6,454 nt of DNA, taken from the NCBI GenBank assembly GCA_002383325.1, contig DFYJ01000042.1, positions 1 through 6,454 on the forward strand. Direction: 5' to 3'. The position numbers were made by a program, and so were the translations under genes. Below are positions 1-5,542 of the stretch, in pieces (positions within the stretch are counted from its first letter, which is position 1; each line of letters starts with the position of its first letter). The notes below the pieces were generated by a model that was given only the letters and a program-made list of their open reading frames with translations, searched no databases and was not told the origin of the DNA. The stretch comes from Candidatus Aminicenantes bacterium UBA4085. GTDB taxonomy: Bacteria > Acidobacteriota > Aminicenantia > Aminicenantales > UBA4085.

Positions 1-1250
1 GGAGTGAAGATCCCCCCCCGCCCGCCCAGGTCCCGATTGACGTCGAAGGCTCGCCAGCGCGCGCCCGGCTCGAGGAAGATGTCCTTCAAATCCTCGCGGC
101 CCTTATAGGGCGCATGGACCTGGTAGGTATGCAGGAACAGGAAGAACGGCCGGTCTCCTTCCTTGTCGATCCAGTCCACGGCCTCCCGGCCTGCGCCTTC
201 GGCCAGCCGGGGGTCGGCCAGATCCCCCTGGCTCATGGAGTACTCGTCGAAGCCCTTGGCGAAGCCGAAGACGGAATTGACGAAGCCGGCCCCGGTGACG
301 GCATGGGTGGCATAGCCGTGCTCCTGCATCATCCCGGCCAGGGTCGGGATGTCCGGCGCCAGACGGTCGTACTCATAAAAAACGCGGTGGCGGACGCAGT
401 TCATGCCGGTCATAATCGACATGTGCGCGGGAAGCGTCCAGGGAGCAGTGGAATAGACGTTCTTGAACAGGACGCTCTCGGCTGCCAGCGCGTCCAGGTT
501 GGGTGTGACGGGCCGGCCGTACCCGTAGGCGCCCACGTGGTCAGCCCGCAGGGTATCGATGGAGATGAGGACGACGTTGACCGCCTCGGGCTGAGGCACG
601 AAGAAGACCGGCGCCTGCCAGGCGGCGAAAGCGCCTTTCTGGCCGCCCGTCATCAGCCGCAGCGTGCCGCGCTTCTTGCGGGCCGGCACCTCGAGGCTGC
701 GGAAGGCAAAGCTGACCGTGCGGGATTCCCGGACCGGGGGGAGGGCCAGAGCCTGTTCCAGGAGAATCTTCTTACGCCCGCCGGACTCGAGGATGACATG
801 AAAAACGACTTGGGCGCCCGGATCGGTACCGTCGCCGCCGGCAGCGATGGAATGGGCGTCCCGGATGACGACCAATCCCGTGTCGATGCGGCCAGCAGGG
901 CCTGCCGGAAGCTCGATGTGGTACTCGCTGCGGGAAGGGGCGAACAAGATCTGGGTATCGGTCACTCCCAGGTTGACCCGGCGCTTGATTCCCAGAGGAT
1001 CTTCCCCCCGGCCGGCTTGTTCCATCGGCGCGGATTGGAAGGGATAATCCTTCTCGTTGAAGCCGGCTGCAGACGCTTCGCGCAGCGGGCTCGAGACAAC
1101 CCCGGCGGCCGTCAGGGAGTGGATCAGGTTGATGGAATGCAAATCCGGGCCGGCTTTTTTCCGGCAGCCGGAGGAGAGGGACAGGACCGCAGCGGCCGCC
1201 AGCGCAGCGGGCAGACCGAGCCGTCGAAGCTTGTGCGAATATTCTGCCAT
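1..1250 (-). CDS. Exported sulfatase-fold hydrolase (alkaline phosphatase superfamily), 3' end cut by window edge
   Basis: The first 416 residues are visible and the reading frame is still open at the left edge. The start is ATG at 1250; an in-frame TAG lies 12 bases upstream with no other start between, so this start is well fixed. Residues 1-29 look like a lipoprotein signal: a basic N-terminus, an Ala/Leu-rich core, then SSGC with Cys29, which fits only the permissive lipobox. Residues ~85-215 form an unrecognised, probably beta-rich N-terminal domain. The sulfatase fold begins near residue 224 (NVVLISIDTLRADHVGAYGY). D232 is the likely metal ligand, APWTLPAHMSIMTG (269-282) is the nucleophile loop, and FLHTYQVHAPY (372-382) supplies further active-site histidines. 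The usual C/S-x-P-S-R motif reads T272-L-P-A-H, so no formylglycine can form. It may therefore be a phosphoesterase or phosphotransferase-like member rather than a true sulfatase; the substrate is unknown. The superfamily call is secure, the substrate is not. Confidence 0.88.
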   Translation of the reverse strand, partial: MAEYSHKLRRLGLPAALAAAAVLSLSSGCRKKAGPDLHSINLIHSLTAAGVVSSPLREASAAGFNEKDYPFQSAPMEQAGRGEDPLGIKRRVNLGVTDTQILFAPSRSEYHIELPAGPAGRIDTGLVVIRDAHSIAAGGDGTDPGAQVVFHVILESGGRKKILLEQALALPPVRESRTVSFAFRSLEVPARKKRGTLRLMTGGQKGAFAAWQAPVFFVPQPEAVNVVLISIDTLRADHVGAYGYGRPVTPNLDALAAESVLFKNVYSTAPWTLPAHMSIMTGMNCVRHRVFYEYDRLAPDIPTLAGMMQEHGYATHAVTGAGFVNSVFGFAKGFDEYSMSQGDLADPRLAEGAGREAVDWIDKEGDRPFFLFLHTYQVHAPYKGREDLKDIFLEPGARWRAFDVNRDLGGRGGIFT

Positions 1251-1270
1251 AGGCGGCCTATTCTAACATT

Positions 1271-1299
1271 TTGACGGCGGCGACGGAATTCCCTATAGT
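1271..1299 (+). promoter_or_regulatory. Sigma70-like promoter for the SLOG protein-truA pair
   Basis: TTGACG (1271-1276) and TATAGT (1294-1299) are separated by exactly 17 bases. Each hexamer differs from the sigma70 consensus at one position. It lies in the 65-base gap between divergent genes and points toward the gene starting at 1316. A start point about 7 bases after the -10 box (near 1306) would give a very short leader and place the GAGGGAGGG purine tract right at the 5' end. An 8-base palindrome GGAATTCC (1285-1292) sits in the spacer and could be an operator or chance. Confidence 0.55.
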
Positions 1300-1315
1300 G
1301 GGCTGAGGGAGGGTC

Positions 1316-1816
1316 ATGGCCATGCATTCCGATATTCGCAAGCGCGCCCGCATCGGCGTCATCGGCGGGGCCCGGCCCAAGCCCGGCTTCGAAGACCAAG
1401 CCTTGGAAGTCGGCCGGCTCATCGCCGAAGCCGGGGCGGTGCTGGTCTGCGGCGGCTTGAGCGGGGTTATGACGGCCGCGGCCCGCGGCGCCCGCGAGGC
1501 CGGCGGCTTGACCATCGGCATCCTGCCCGGCGTGTCGGCCGAAGATGCCAATCCCTATATCGACGTGGCCGTCCCGACCGGGCTCGGCTACAGCCGCAAC
1601 TCCCTGGTGGCCATGAATGCGGACGTCCTGATCGCCGTAGACGGTGAGTTCGGCACCCTGAGCGAGATCGCCTACGGCAACATCTTCGGCAAGCCGGTGA
1701 TCGGCCTGGGCACCTGGAAGGTCCGTGGGGTGACACCCGCCGAGACCCCCGCGGAAGCCGTCCGCACAGCCCTTAAGCTGGCCGGGCGGGAGCCGGTCCG
1801 CCCCGGCCGCAGATGA
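1316..1816 (+). CDS. SLOG-superfamily Rossmann protein, TIGR00725-like
   Basis: This 166-residue protein has the compact nucleotide-binding fold shared by DprA/Smf- and LOG-related proteins. The N-terminal strand and glycine loop are RIGVIGGARPKPG (12-24). CGGLSGVMTAAARGAREAGG (45-64) matches the family's central GG-x-x-GVM-x-A-A-x-x-GA block, followed by IGILPG (67-72). SRNSLVAMNADVLIAV (93-108) precedes D-G-E-F-G-T-L-S-E (109-117), the counterpart of the ligand loop. Classical LOG cytokinin phosphoribohydrolases have PGGxGTxxE there, so that activity should not be assumed; the function is unknown. GAGGG (1305-1309) suits ATG 1316. A second in-frame ATG at 1322 is also plausible because GGAGG (1308-1312) is better spaced for it, which would shorten the protein by two residues. 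It is co-transcribed with truA, and its stop codon lies in the junction repeat. Confidence 0.85.
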   Translation: MAMHSDIRKRARIGVIGGARPKPGFEDQALEVGRLIAEAGAVLVCGGLSGVMTAAARGAREAGGLTIGILPGVSAEDANPYIDVAVPTGLGYSRNSLVAMNADVLIAVDGEFGTLSEIAYGNIFGKPVIGLGTWKVRGVTPAETPAEAVRTALKLAGREPVRPGRR

Positions 1817-1835
1817 GATGAAATGAGATGAGATG
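1811..1835 (+). repeat. Tandem pentanucleotide repeat (AGATG)2-AAATG-(AGATG)2 at a stop/start junction
   Basis: Five head-to-tail 5-base units, one with a single substitution, span the end of the SLOG gene and the start of truA. The first unit supplies the upstream TGA stop (1814-1816) and the last supplies the truA ATG (1833-1835). Every unit contributes an ATG (1813, 1818, 1823, 1828, 1833). The first four open three-codon reading frames (Met-Arg or Met-Lys, then TGA), and each stop overlaps the next ATG as ATGA. The purine-rich units also resemble the GAGGTGA end of a Shine-Dalgarno site. Confidence 0.95.
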
Positions 1836-2573
1836 AAGAGCTACCGCCTGACCCTCTGCTACGACGGGACGGATTACTTCGGCTGGCAGCGCCAGCCGGC
1901 ATGCCGCACCATCCAAGGCACGGTCGAGGCGGCCCTGGAAAGGCTGGCCGGAGAGCCGGTCCCGCTTTTCGGAGCCGGCCGCACGGACGCCGGGGTTCAC
2001 GCCCTCGGCCAGACGGCCAGCTTCAAGGCGGCCTTCAAGCTGGGCGAAGCCGAGCTGTTCAAGGCCCTCAACGCCATCCTGCCGCCCGACATCCGCGCCC
2101 TCTCGCTGGCCGTGGCGCCGGCCGCCTTCCACGCCCGCCGCAGCGCCCGTTCCAAAATCTACCAATACCGCATCGTCACCTCGCCCTCCATCAGCCCCTT
2201 CGACCTGCGCTATGCCCTGCACCGGCCCCACCCCCTCAACCTGGCCCGCATGCGGAAGGCGGCGGGCCTTTTCATCCGCCAAGCCGACTTCCAGGGCTTC
2301 TCCTCCAATCGCGACCGCTCCCCGGTGCGGCGGGTGACGCGCTCGGAGCTGCGCCGGCGCGGCGGCGAGATCGTCTACACCGTCGAGGCGGACGGCTTCC
2401 TCCGCTATATGGTCCGGACGATGGTCGGAACGCTGCTGGAGGTGGGACGGGGCCGCGTGCCGGTGGAACGGATCGAAGAGATCTTCGCCGGACGGACGCG
2501 CCAGTTGGCCTCCCCCACCGCGCCGGCCAAGGGGCTGTGCCTGCTGCGGATCGACTACGGCTCAGAGGGGTAA
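1833..2573 (+). CDS. truA: tRNA pseudouridine(38-40) synthase TruA
   Basis: TruA converts uridines 38-40 in the tRNA anticodon stem-loop to pseudouridine in the cytoplasm. The 246-residue length is normal for the family. The N-terminal strand LCYDGTDYFGWQRQP (8-22) is diagnostic. GAGRTDAGVHALGQ (47-60) contains the catalytic Asp52, and FHARRSARSKIYQYRI (99-114) contains the conserved Tyr110 that stacks in the active site. The C-terminal half has FQGFSSNR, GFLRYMVRTMVGTLLEVGRG, and the closing TAPAKGLCLLRIDY. The start is the last ATG of the AGATG repeat; earlier ATGs all stop within three codons. There is no separate strong Shine-Dalgarno site beyond the repeat itself, so translation is probably coupled to the upstream gene 16 bases away. 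The 3' end overlaps the convergent rimI by 12 bases. Confidence 0.97.
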   Translation: MKSYRLTLCYDGTDYFGWQRQPACRTIQGTVEAALERLAGEPVPLFGAGRTDAGVHALGQTASFKAAFKLGEAELFKALNAILPPDIRALSLAVAPAAFHARRSARSKIYQYRIVTSPSISPFDLRYALHRPHPLNLARMRKAAGLFIRQADFQGFSSNRDRSPVRRVTRSELRRRGGEIVYTVEADGFLRYMVRTMVGTLLEVGRGRVPVERIEEIFAGRTRQLASPTAPAKGLCLLRIDYGSEG

Positions 2574-3032
2574 GCCGAGGACGATCGCGGCCTCGTCGGG
2601 GTGGGAGTAATACCCCTCGCGGACGGCCAGGAATCCGAAGCCGAGCTTCTTTTCGTAGAGGGTTCGGGCCGCCGTGTTGGACTCCCGGACTTCGAGCACC
2701 GCGAACGCCGCTCCCCCGTCCTTGGCATCCTCTAGGACCGCCCTCAGCATTCTCTCCGCCACTCCGCGCCGCCGCCATTCGGGGTGGACGGCCACGTTGT
2801 TGATCTGCATCTCGTCGCCGACCAGCCAGTAGAGGACGTAGCCGATCAGCCGCCCGCCGGGCCCGGAGACGGCCACGATGGGATGGGAGATGCCGCGATT
2901 CTGCATCTCGCCCTGGAATGTCGACTCGATCCAGGGATGGCTGAAGGACTGCCGCTCGATGGACAGGACCTCGGGCAGGTCGGAGGGCTGCATCCGCCGC
3001 AGCTCGAATTCCAAGCCTCCGGAATCGGGCAT
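2562..3032 (-). CDS. rimI: Ribosomal-protein-alanine N-acetyltransferase RimI-like (GNAT)
   Basis: This 156-residue single-domain GNAT acetyltransferase uses acetyl-CoA to modify the N-terminal amine of a protein, classically ribosomal protein S18. FELRRMQPSDLPEVLSIE (9-26) and SFSHPWIESTFQ (29-40) are the usual RimI opening. Motif A is INNVAVHPEWRRRGVAERML (77-96), with RRRGVA forming the pyrophosphate loop. LEVRESNTAARTLYEKKLGF (113-132) carries Glu114 and Tyr126, matching the catalytic Glu/Tyr pair of the family. GYYSHPDEAAIVLGL closes the protein. It lies 3 bases after tsaB, with GAGGAAGG (3043-3050) 10 bases before its ATG, and is the last gene of the minus operon. RimI next to tsaB is a common arrangement. 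The family is certain; the target protein is inferred from sequence and context. Confidence 0.93.
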   Translation of the reverse strand: MPDSGGLEFELRRMQPSDLPEVLSIERQSFSHPWIESTFQGEMQNRGISHPIVAVSGPGGRLIGYVLYWLVGDEMQINNVAVHPEWRRRGVAERMLRAVLEDAKDGGAAFAVLEVRESNTAARTLYEKKLGFGFLAVREGYYSHPDEAAIVLGLPL

Positions 3033-3035
3033 GGC

Positions 3036-3716
3036 CTAGCGGCCTTCCTCGGCCTGCGAGCGGCGGTGGTAGCGGGGCTCGAGCGCGGACGCATCCACGC
3101 CGCGGCCCCGGCGCAGATCCTCCAGGCCGAGGCGCCCGACCTCGGCCGCGATGAAGGACGTCCGCTCGGAGAGGCAGGCCTTGTCGCCCAGAAGGGCCGT
3201 CAGGCGGCGGCGGCAAAGGTCCAAGCCGTGCCCGGCAAAGAGGATCGTCCGGCGGTGCGGCAGGCGGCCCATGTATTCCTCGGGGGCATAGGCCCCCTCG
3301 GGGATGATCGCCCGCAGCGCGTTCGGCCCGGCCTCGTAGAGGGCGGCATAGATCTCGCCCTTTTTGGCGTCCAGCATCGGCCCGACCAGGACGGGCTTGC
3401 CGCCGCGATGCTTCCAGGCCAGGGCAGCCAGCGAGGACACCGCGGCCACGGGCTTGCCGGTGGCGAAGACGAAGGCCTTGACCGTGCTCAGCCCGATGCG
3501 CAGGCCGGTGAAGGAGCCGGGGCCGGGCGAGACGGCGAAGCCGTCCAGGCCGCCGATTTCCAAGCCGTGGGACTTGAGCAGGATATCCACGGACAGGAGG
3601 AGCCGGGTGGAATGGGTGGCCGGAGACTCGATCCCGACTTCGCCCAGGACCCGATCGTCCTCGAGCAGGGCCACCGATCCACTCGGCGTGGTGGTATCGA
3701 CCGCCAGAAGGCGCAT
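3036..3716 (-). CDS. tsaB: tRNA t6A biosynthesis protein TsaB
   Basis: TsaB (YeaZ family) is the inactive ASKHA-fold partner of TsaD. With TsaC/TsaE it supports formation of N6-threonylcarbamoyladenosine at position 37 of ANN-decoding tRNAs. The 226-residue protein has the hallmark opening [15 protein letters not shown] (3-17), ATHSTRLL (33-40), [18 protein letters not shown] (63-80) and the central [16 protein letters not shown] (115-130). The C-terminal region ends in the usual EPRYHRR-type tail. It starts 3 bases after leuD and ends 3 bases before rimI. Only a weak GGGGA lies upstream of the ATG, which suggests translational coupling to leuD. tsaD and tsaE are not in the window. Confidence 0.95.
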   Translation of the reverse strand: MRLLAVDTTTPSGSVALLEDDRVLGEVGIESPATHSTRLLLSVDILLKSHGLEIGGLDGFAVSPGPGSFTGLRIGLSTVKAFVFATGKPVAAVSSLAALAWKHRGGKPVLVGPMLDAKKGEIYAALYEAGPNALRAIIPEGAYAPEEYMGRLPHRRTILFAGHGLDLCRRRLTALLGDKACLSERTSFIAAEVGRLGLEDLRRGRGVDASALEPRYHRRSQAEEGR

Positions 3717-3719
3717 GGC

Positions 3720-4274
3720 TTAGCGGTCCCCGGCTTTCTTCTCATGGCGGCCGTAGGCGAACAGGCCTCCGGCCCGGAAGATCTCGAGCGGAACGGAGGC
3801 CATCGGCTCGATCGATAGAGTCACGTCGCGGCCGGCGACCTGGCCTGTTCCGCCGAGGAGGTCGATCTCCAACTCGTCCCCGGAAGTGAGGAGCCCCGCC
3901 TCGACCGCCCGCTCCAATCCGGACGCCCGCACCACCGGCAGGGCCGAATTGACCGCGTTGCGGAAGTAGATGGCCGAGAACGAGGGCGCAACGACGGCGG
4001 CGATGCCCAGAGCGATAAAACAATCCACGGCCTGCTGGCGCGACGAGCCGGCCCCGAAGTTGCGGCCGGCCACGACGATATCGCCCGGCTTGGCTTTCTG
4101 CGGGAAGTCCTTCCAGCCCTCCAGGTTGCCCAGGGCCAGCGGGCCCATCTGGGCCGGGTCGGTGATGTGGAGGTGGGCGTTGTGGAAGATCTGGTCGGTG
4201 TCGATGTCCTCGATCAGCCGGCCGGCGGCGTCGGTCAGCGTCCAGGTGCGGCCTCGAAAGGCGGCGGCTTTCAT
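3720..4274 (-). CDS. leuD: LeuD-like small (swivel) subunit of an aconitase-family dehydratase
   Basis: This 184-residue swivel-domain subunit pairs with the LeuC-like subunit encoded just upstream to isomerise a hydroxy-tricarboxylate or dicarboxylate by dehydration and rehydration. [10 protein letters not shown] (21-30) is the family's D-x-D-T-D entry motif. [20 protein letters not shown] (64-83) is the conserved substrate-phosphate-like loop [19 protein letters not shown] (101-115) follows the usual pattern. The substrate-selecting loop after TD is atypical: [15 protein letters not shown] replaces the PGRYLRT/YLVT kind of loop found in isopropylmalate isomerases and homoaconitases. The start has GGAGG (4284-4288) 9 bases upstream and lies 1 base after the leuC stop. 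The gene symbol is nominal: an aconitase, homoaconitase, citraconate or dimethylmalate-type substrate is possible. Confidence 0.87.
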   Translation of the reverse strand: MKAAAFRGRTWTLTDAAGRLIEDIDTDQIFHNAHLHITDPAQMGPLALGNLEGWKDFPQKAKPGDIVVAGRNFGAGSSRQQAVDCFIALGIAAVVAPSFSAIYFRNAVNSALPVVRASGLERAVEAGLLTSGDELEIDLLGGTGQVAGRDVTLSIEPMASVPLEIFRAGGLFAYGRHEKKAGDR

Positions 4275-4275
4275 G

Positions 4276-5526
4276 TCAGATGTCCTCCGGCCCGGCGATC
4301 CCGCCTTTGACGCAAGAAGCCGCCACTACGGCCGGCGAGGCCAGGTAGACCGGGCCCTTGCCCTGCTTGCCCGGGAAGTTGCGGTTGCCGGTGCTGATCT
4401 CGACCTCGCCCTTGCCGGTGAGTCCGGCGTGGCCTTCGGCGCATCCCCCGCAGCCGGGGTTGATGATGATGGCCCCGGCTCGGAAGAGATCGCCCAGGAT
4501 GTCTTTTTCAAGGAGCTCCTGGTAGACGCGCCGCGTGGCGGGGACGACCTTGAGCATGACTCCTGGCTTGACTTTGCGGTGGCGCAGGACCTCGGCCGCC
4601 CGGACGAAGTCCTCCGTCCGGCCGTTGGTGCAGGAGCCCATGAAGCCCGAGTCGATGCGGGTGCCGCGGACCTCGGGCAGGGGCTTGACGGCATTGGGTG
4701 AGGGCGGCGCCGCGACCATGGCCGGGATGCCGGTCACGTCGACCTCGATCGTCTCGGCATAGACGGCGTCGGCATCGGGGGCCACGTCGGCTGCCGCGCC
4801 CAGCCCCAGCCGCTCCATGTCATGGGCGAAGGCGGCGCCCCGCTCGGGGACGAAGCCGATGATGCCGGCCATCTCCGTGATCATGCTGCAGAGGGTGATG
4901 CGGCCGGCCAGATCGAGAGCGCGGGCTGCGTCGCCAAAGAACTCGGCCGAGCGAATGGCGATTCGCTTGGTCCCCAGCTCGCGGCACAGGAACAGCGTCA
5001 GATCCTTGGCCGAGGCGCCGGACGAGGGGCGTCCCTTGAGCACGACCTTGACGCTTTCGGGCACCTCGAACCAGGTCCGGCCGGTCTTGAAGGCGAAGGT
5101 GATGTCCACGTCGCCCATGCCCTGGCCGAAGGCGTTCACAGCCCCGAGGATGTTGAGGTGGCTGTCGGTGCCGACCACGGTTGCGCCGGGGCGGGCCAGC
5201 CCCTCCTCGAAGAGGACGTGCGAGCCGATGCCCTTGTCTACGTCATAGACCGCCAAGCCGTGCTTGCGGGCGAAGTCGCGGCAAGCCATCTGGTTGTCGG
5301 CGTACTTGAGGGTGCAGGCGGGAGCGCAGAGATCGAACGTGAAAACGGTTTTGGCCGGATCGGCCAGGGGGGCGTCGCCGTATTCGCGGGCGTAGCTGCG
5401 GGCCACGTTGGGGCCGCCGAAATCGCGGGCCGAGCGGACGTCCAGGTCCATCCAAACGATGCGGCCCGGCTCGACGCGGCCTCCGGCATGCCCGGCGATG
5501 ATCTTCTCGATGACGGTGCGGCCCAC
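4276..5526 (-). CDS. leuC: LeuC-like large [4Fe-4S] subunit of an aconitase-family dehydratase
   Basis: This 416-residue protein is close to the short archaeal-type LeuC/homoaconitase large subunits and shorter than the ~466-residue E. coli LeuC. The three iron-sulfur ligands are in place: Cys299 in MGSCTNGRTEDF, and Cys359 and Cys362 in NPGCGGCAEGHAG. GTDSHLNILGAVNAFGQGMG (119-138) carries the DSH triad, and STGNRNFPGKQGKG (378-391) is the late active-site loop. Two departures stand out. The Asp-His pair of aconitases and LeuC (MDHN in E. coli LeuC) reads Asp65-Leu66, and DSH-Thr is DSH-Leu-Asn. The start is GTG at 5526, chosen because AGGAGG (5532-5537) sits 5 bases upstream. It follows the dehydrogenase by 16 bases. 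It forms a heteromer with the LeuD-like subunit; the substrate is not settled. Confidence 0.88.
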   Translation of the reverse strand: MGRTVIEKIIAGHAGGRVEPGRIVWMDLDVRSARDFGGPNVARSYAREYGDAPLADPAKTVFTFDLCAPACTLKYADNQMACRDFARKHGLAVYDVDKGIGSHVLFEEGLARPGATVVGTDSHLNILGAVNAFGQGMGDVDITFAFKTGRTWFEVPESVKVVLKGRPSSGASAKDLTLFLCRELGTKRIAIRSAEFFGDAARALDLAGRITLCSMITEMAGIIGFVPERGAAFAHDMERLGLGAAADVAPDADAVYAETIEVDVTGIPAMVAAPPSPNAVKPLPEVRGTRIDSGFMGSCTNGRTEDFVRAAEVLRHRKVKPGVMLKVVPATRRVYQELLEKDILGDLFRAGAIIINPGCGGCAEGHAGLTGKGEVEISTGNRNFPGKQGKGPVYLASPAVVAASCVKGGIAGPEDI

Positions 5527-5531
5527 GCGTT

Positions 5532-5537
5532 CCTCCT
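5532..5537 (-). promoter_or_regulatory. Strong Shine-Dalgarno site deciding the leuC GTG start
   Basis: On the minus strand AGGAGG is followed by AACGC and then GTG. The 5-base spacing and perfect complement to 16S rRNA fix GTG 5526 as the leuC start. It lies in the 16-base gap after the upstream dehydrogenase stop codon (5543-5545). Confidence 0.85.
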
Positions 5538-5542
5538 GCGGC

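Noticed and set aside
114..1274. Long plus-strand open frame of 386 codons antisense to the sulfatase-fold gene
   Set aside because: It mirrors a minus-strand gene with clear family motifs throughout. The translation is low-complexity Gly/Asp/Arg-rich with no recognisable domain, as expected of shadow frames in GC-rich DNA.
1260..1288. Possible minus-strand promoter with TAGAAT (1260-1265) for the sulfatase-fold gene
   Set aside because: The hexamer 17 bases upstream is TTCCGT, a poor -35 box, and the transcript would be nearly leaderless. The evidence is too weak to list.
1285..1292. GGAATTCC palindrome as a dedicated operator
   Set aside because: It does not extend beyond 8 bases and is not repeated in the window, so chance is an adequate explanation.
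2272..3216. Minus-strand open frame of 314 codons covering the truA 3' part, rimI and part of tsaB
   Set aside because: It is in a different frame from rimI and tsaB and antisense to truA. Its composition is Arg/Pro/Gly/Ala-rich without motifs.
2784..3818. Plus-strand open frame of 344 codons across rimI and tsaB
   Set aside because: It runs antisense through two genes with intact catalytic motifs and across their junction. No domain or ribosome-binding site supports it.
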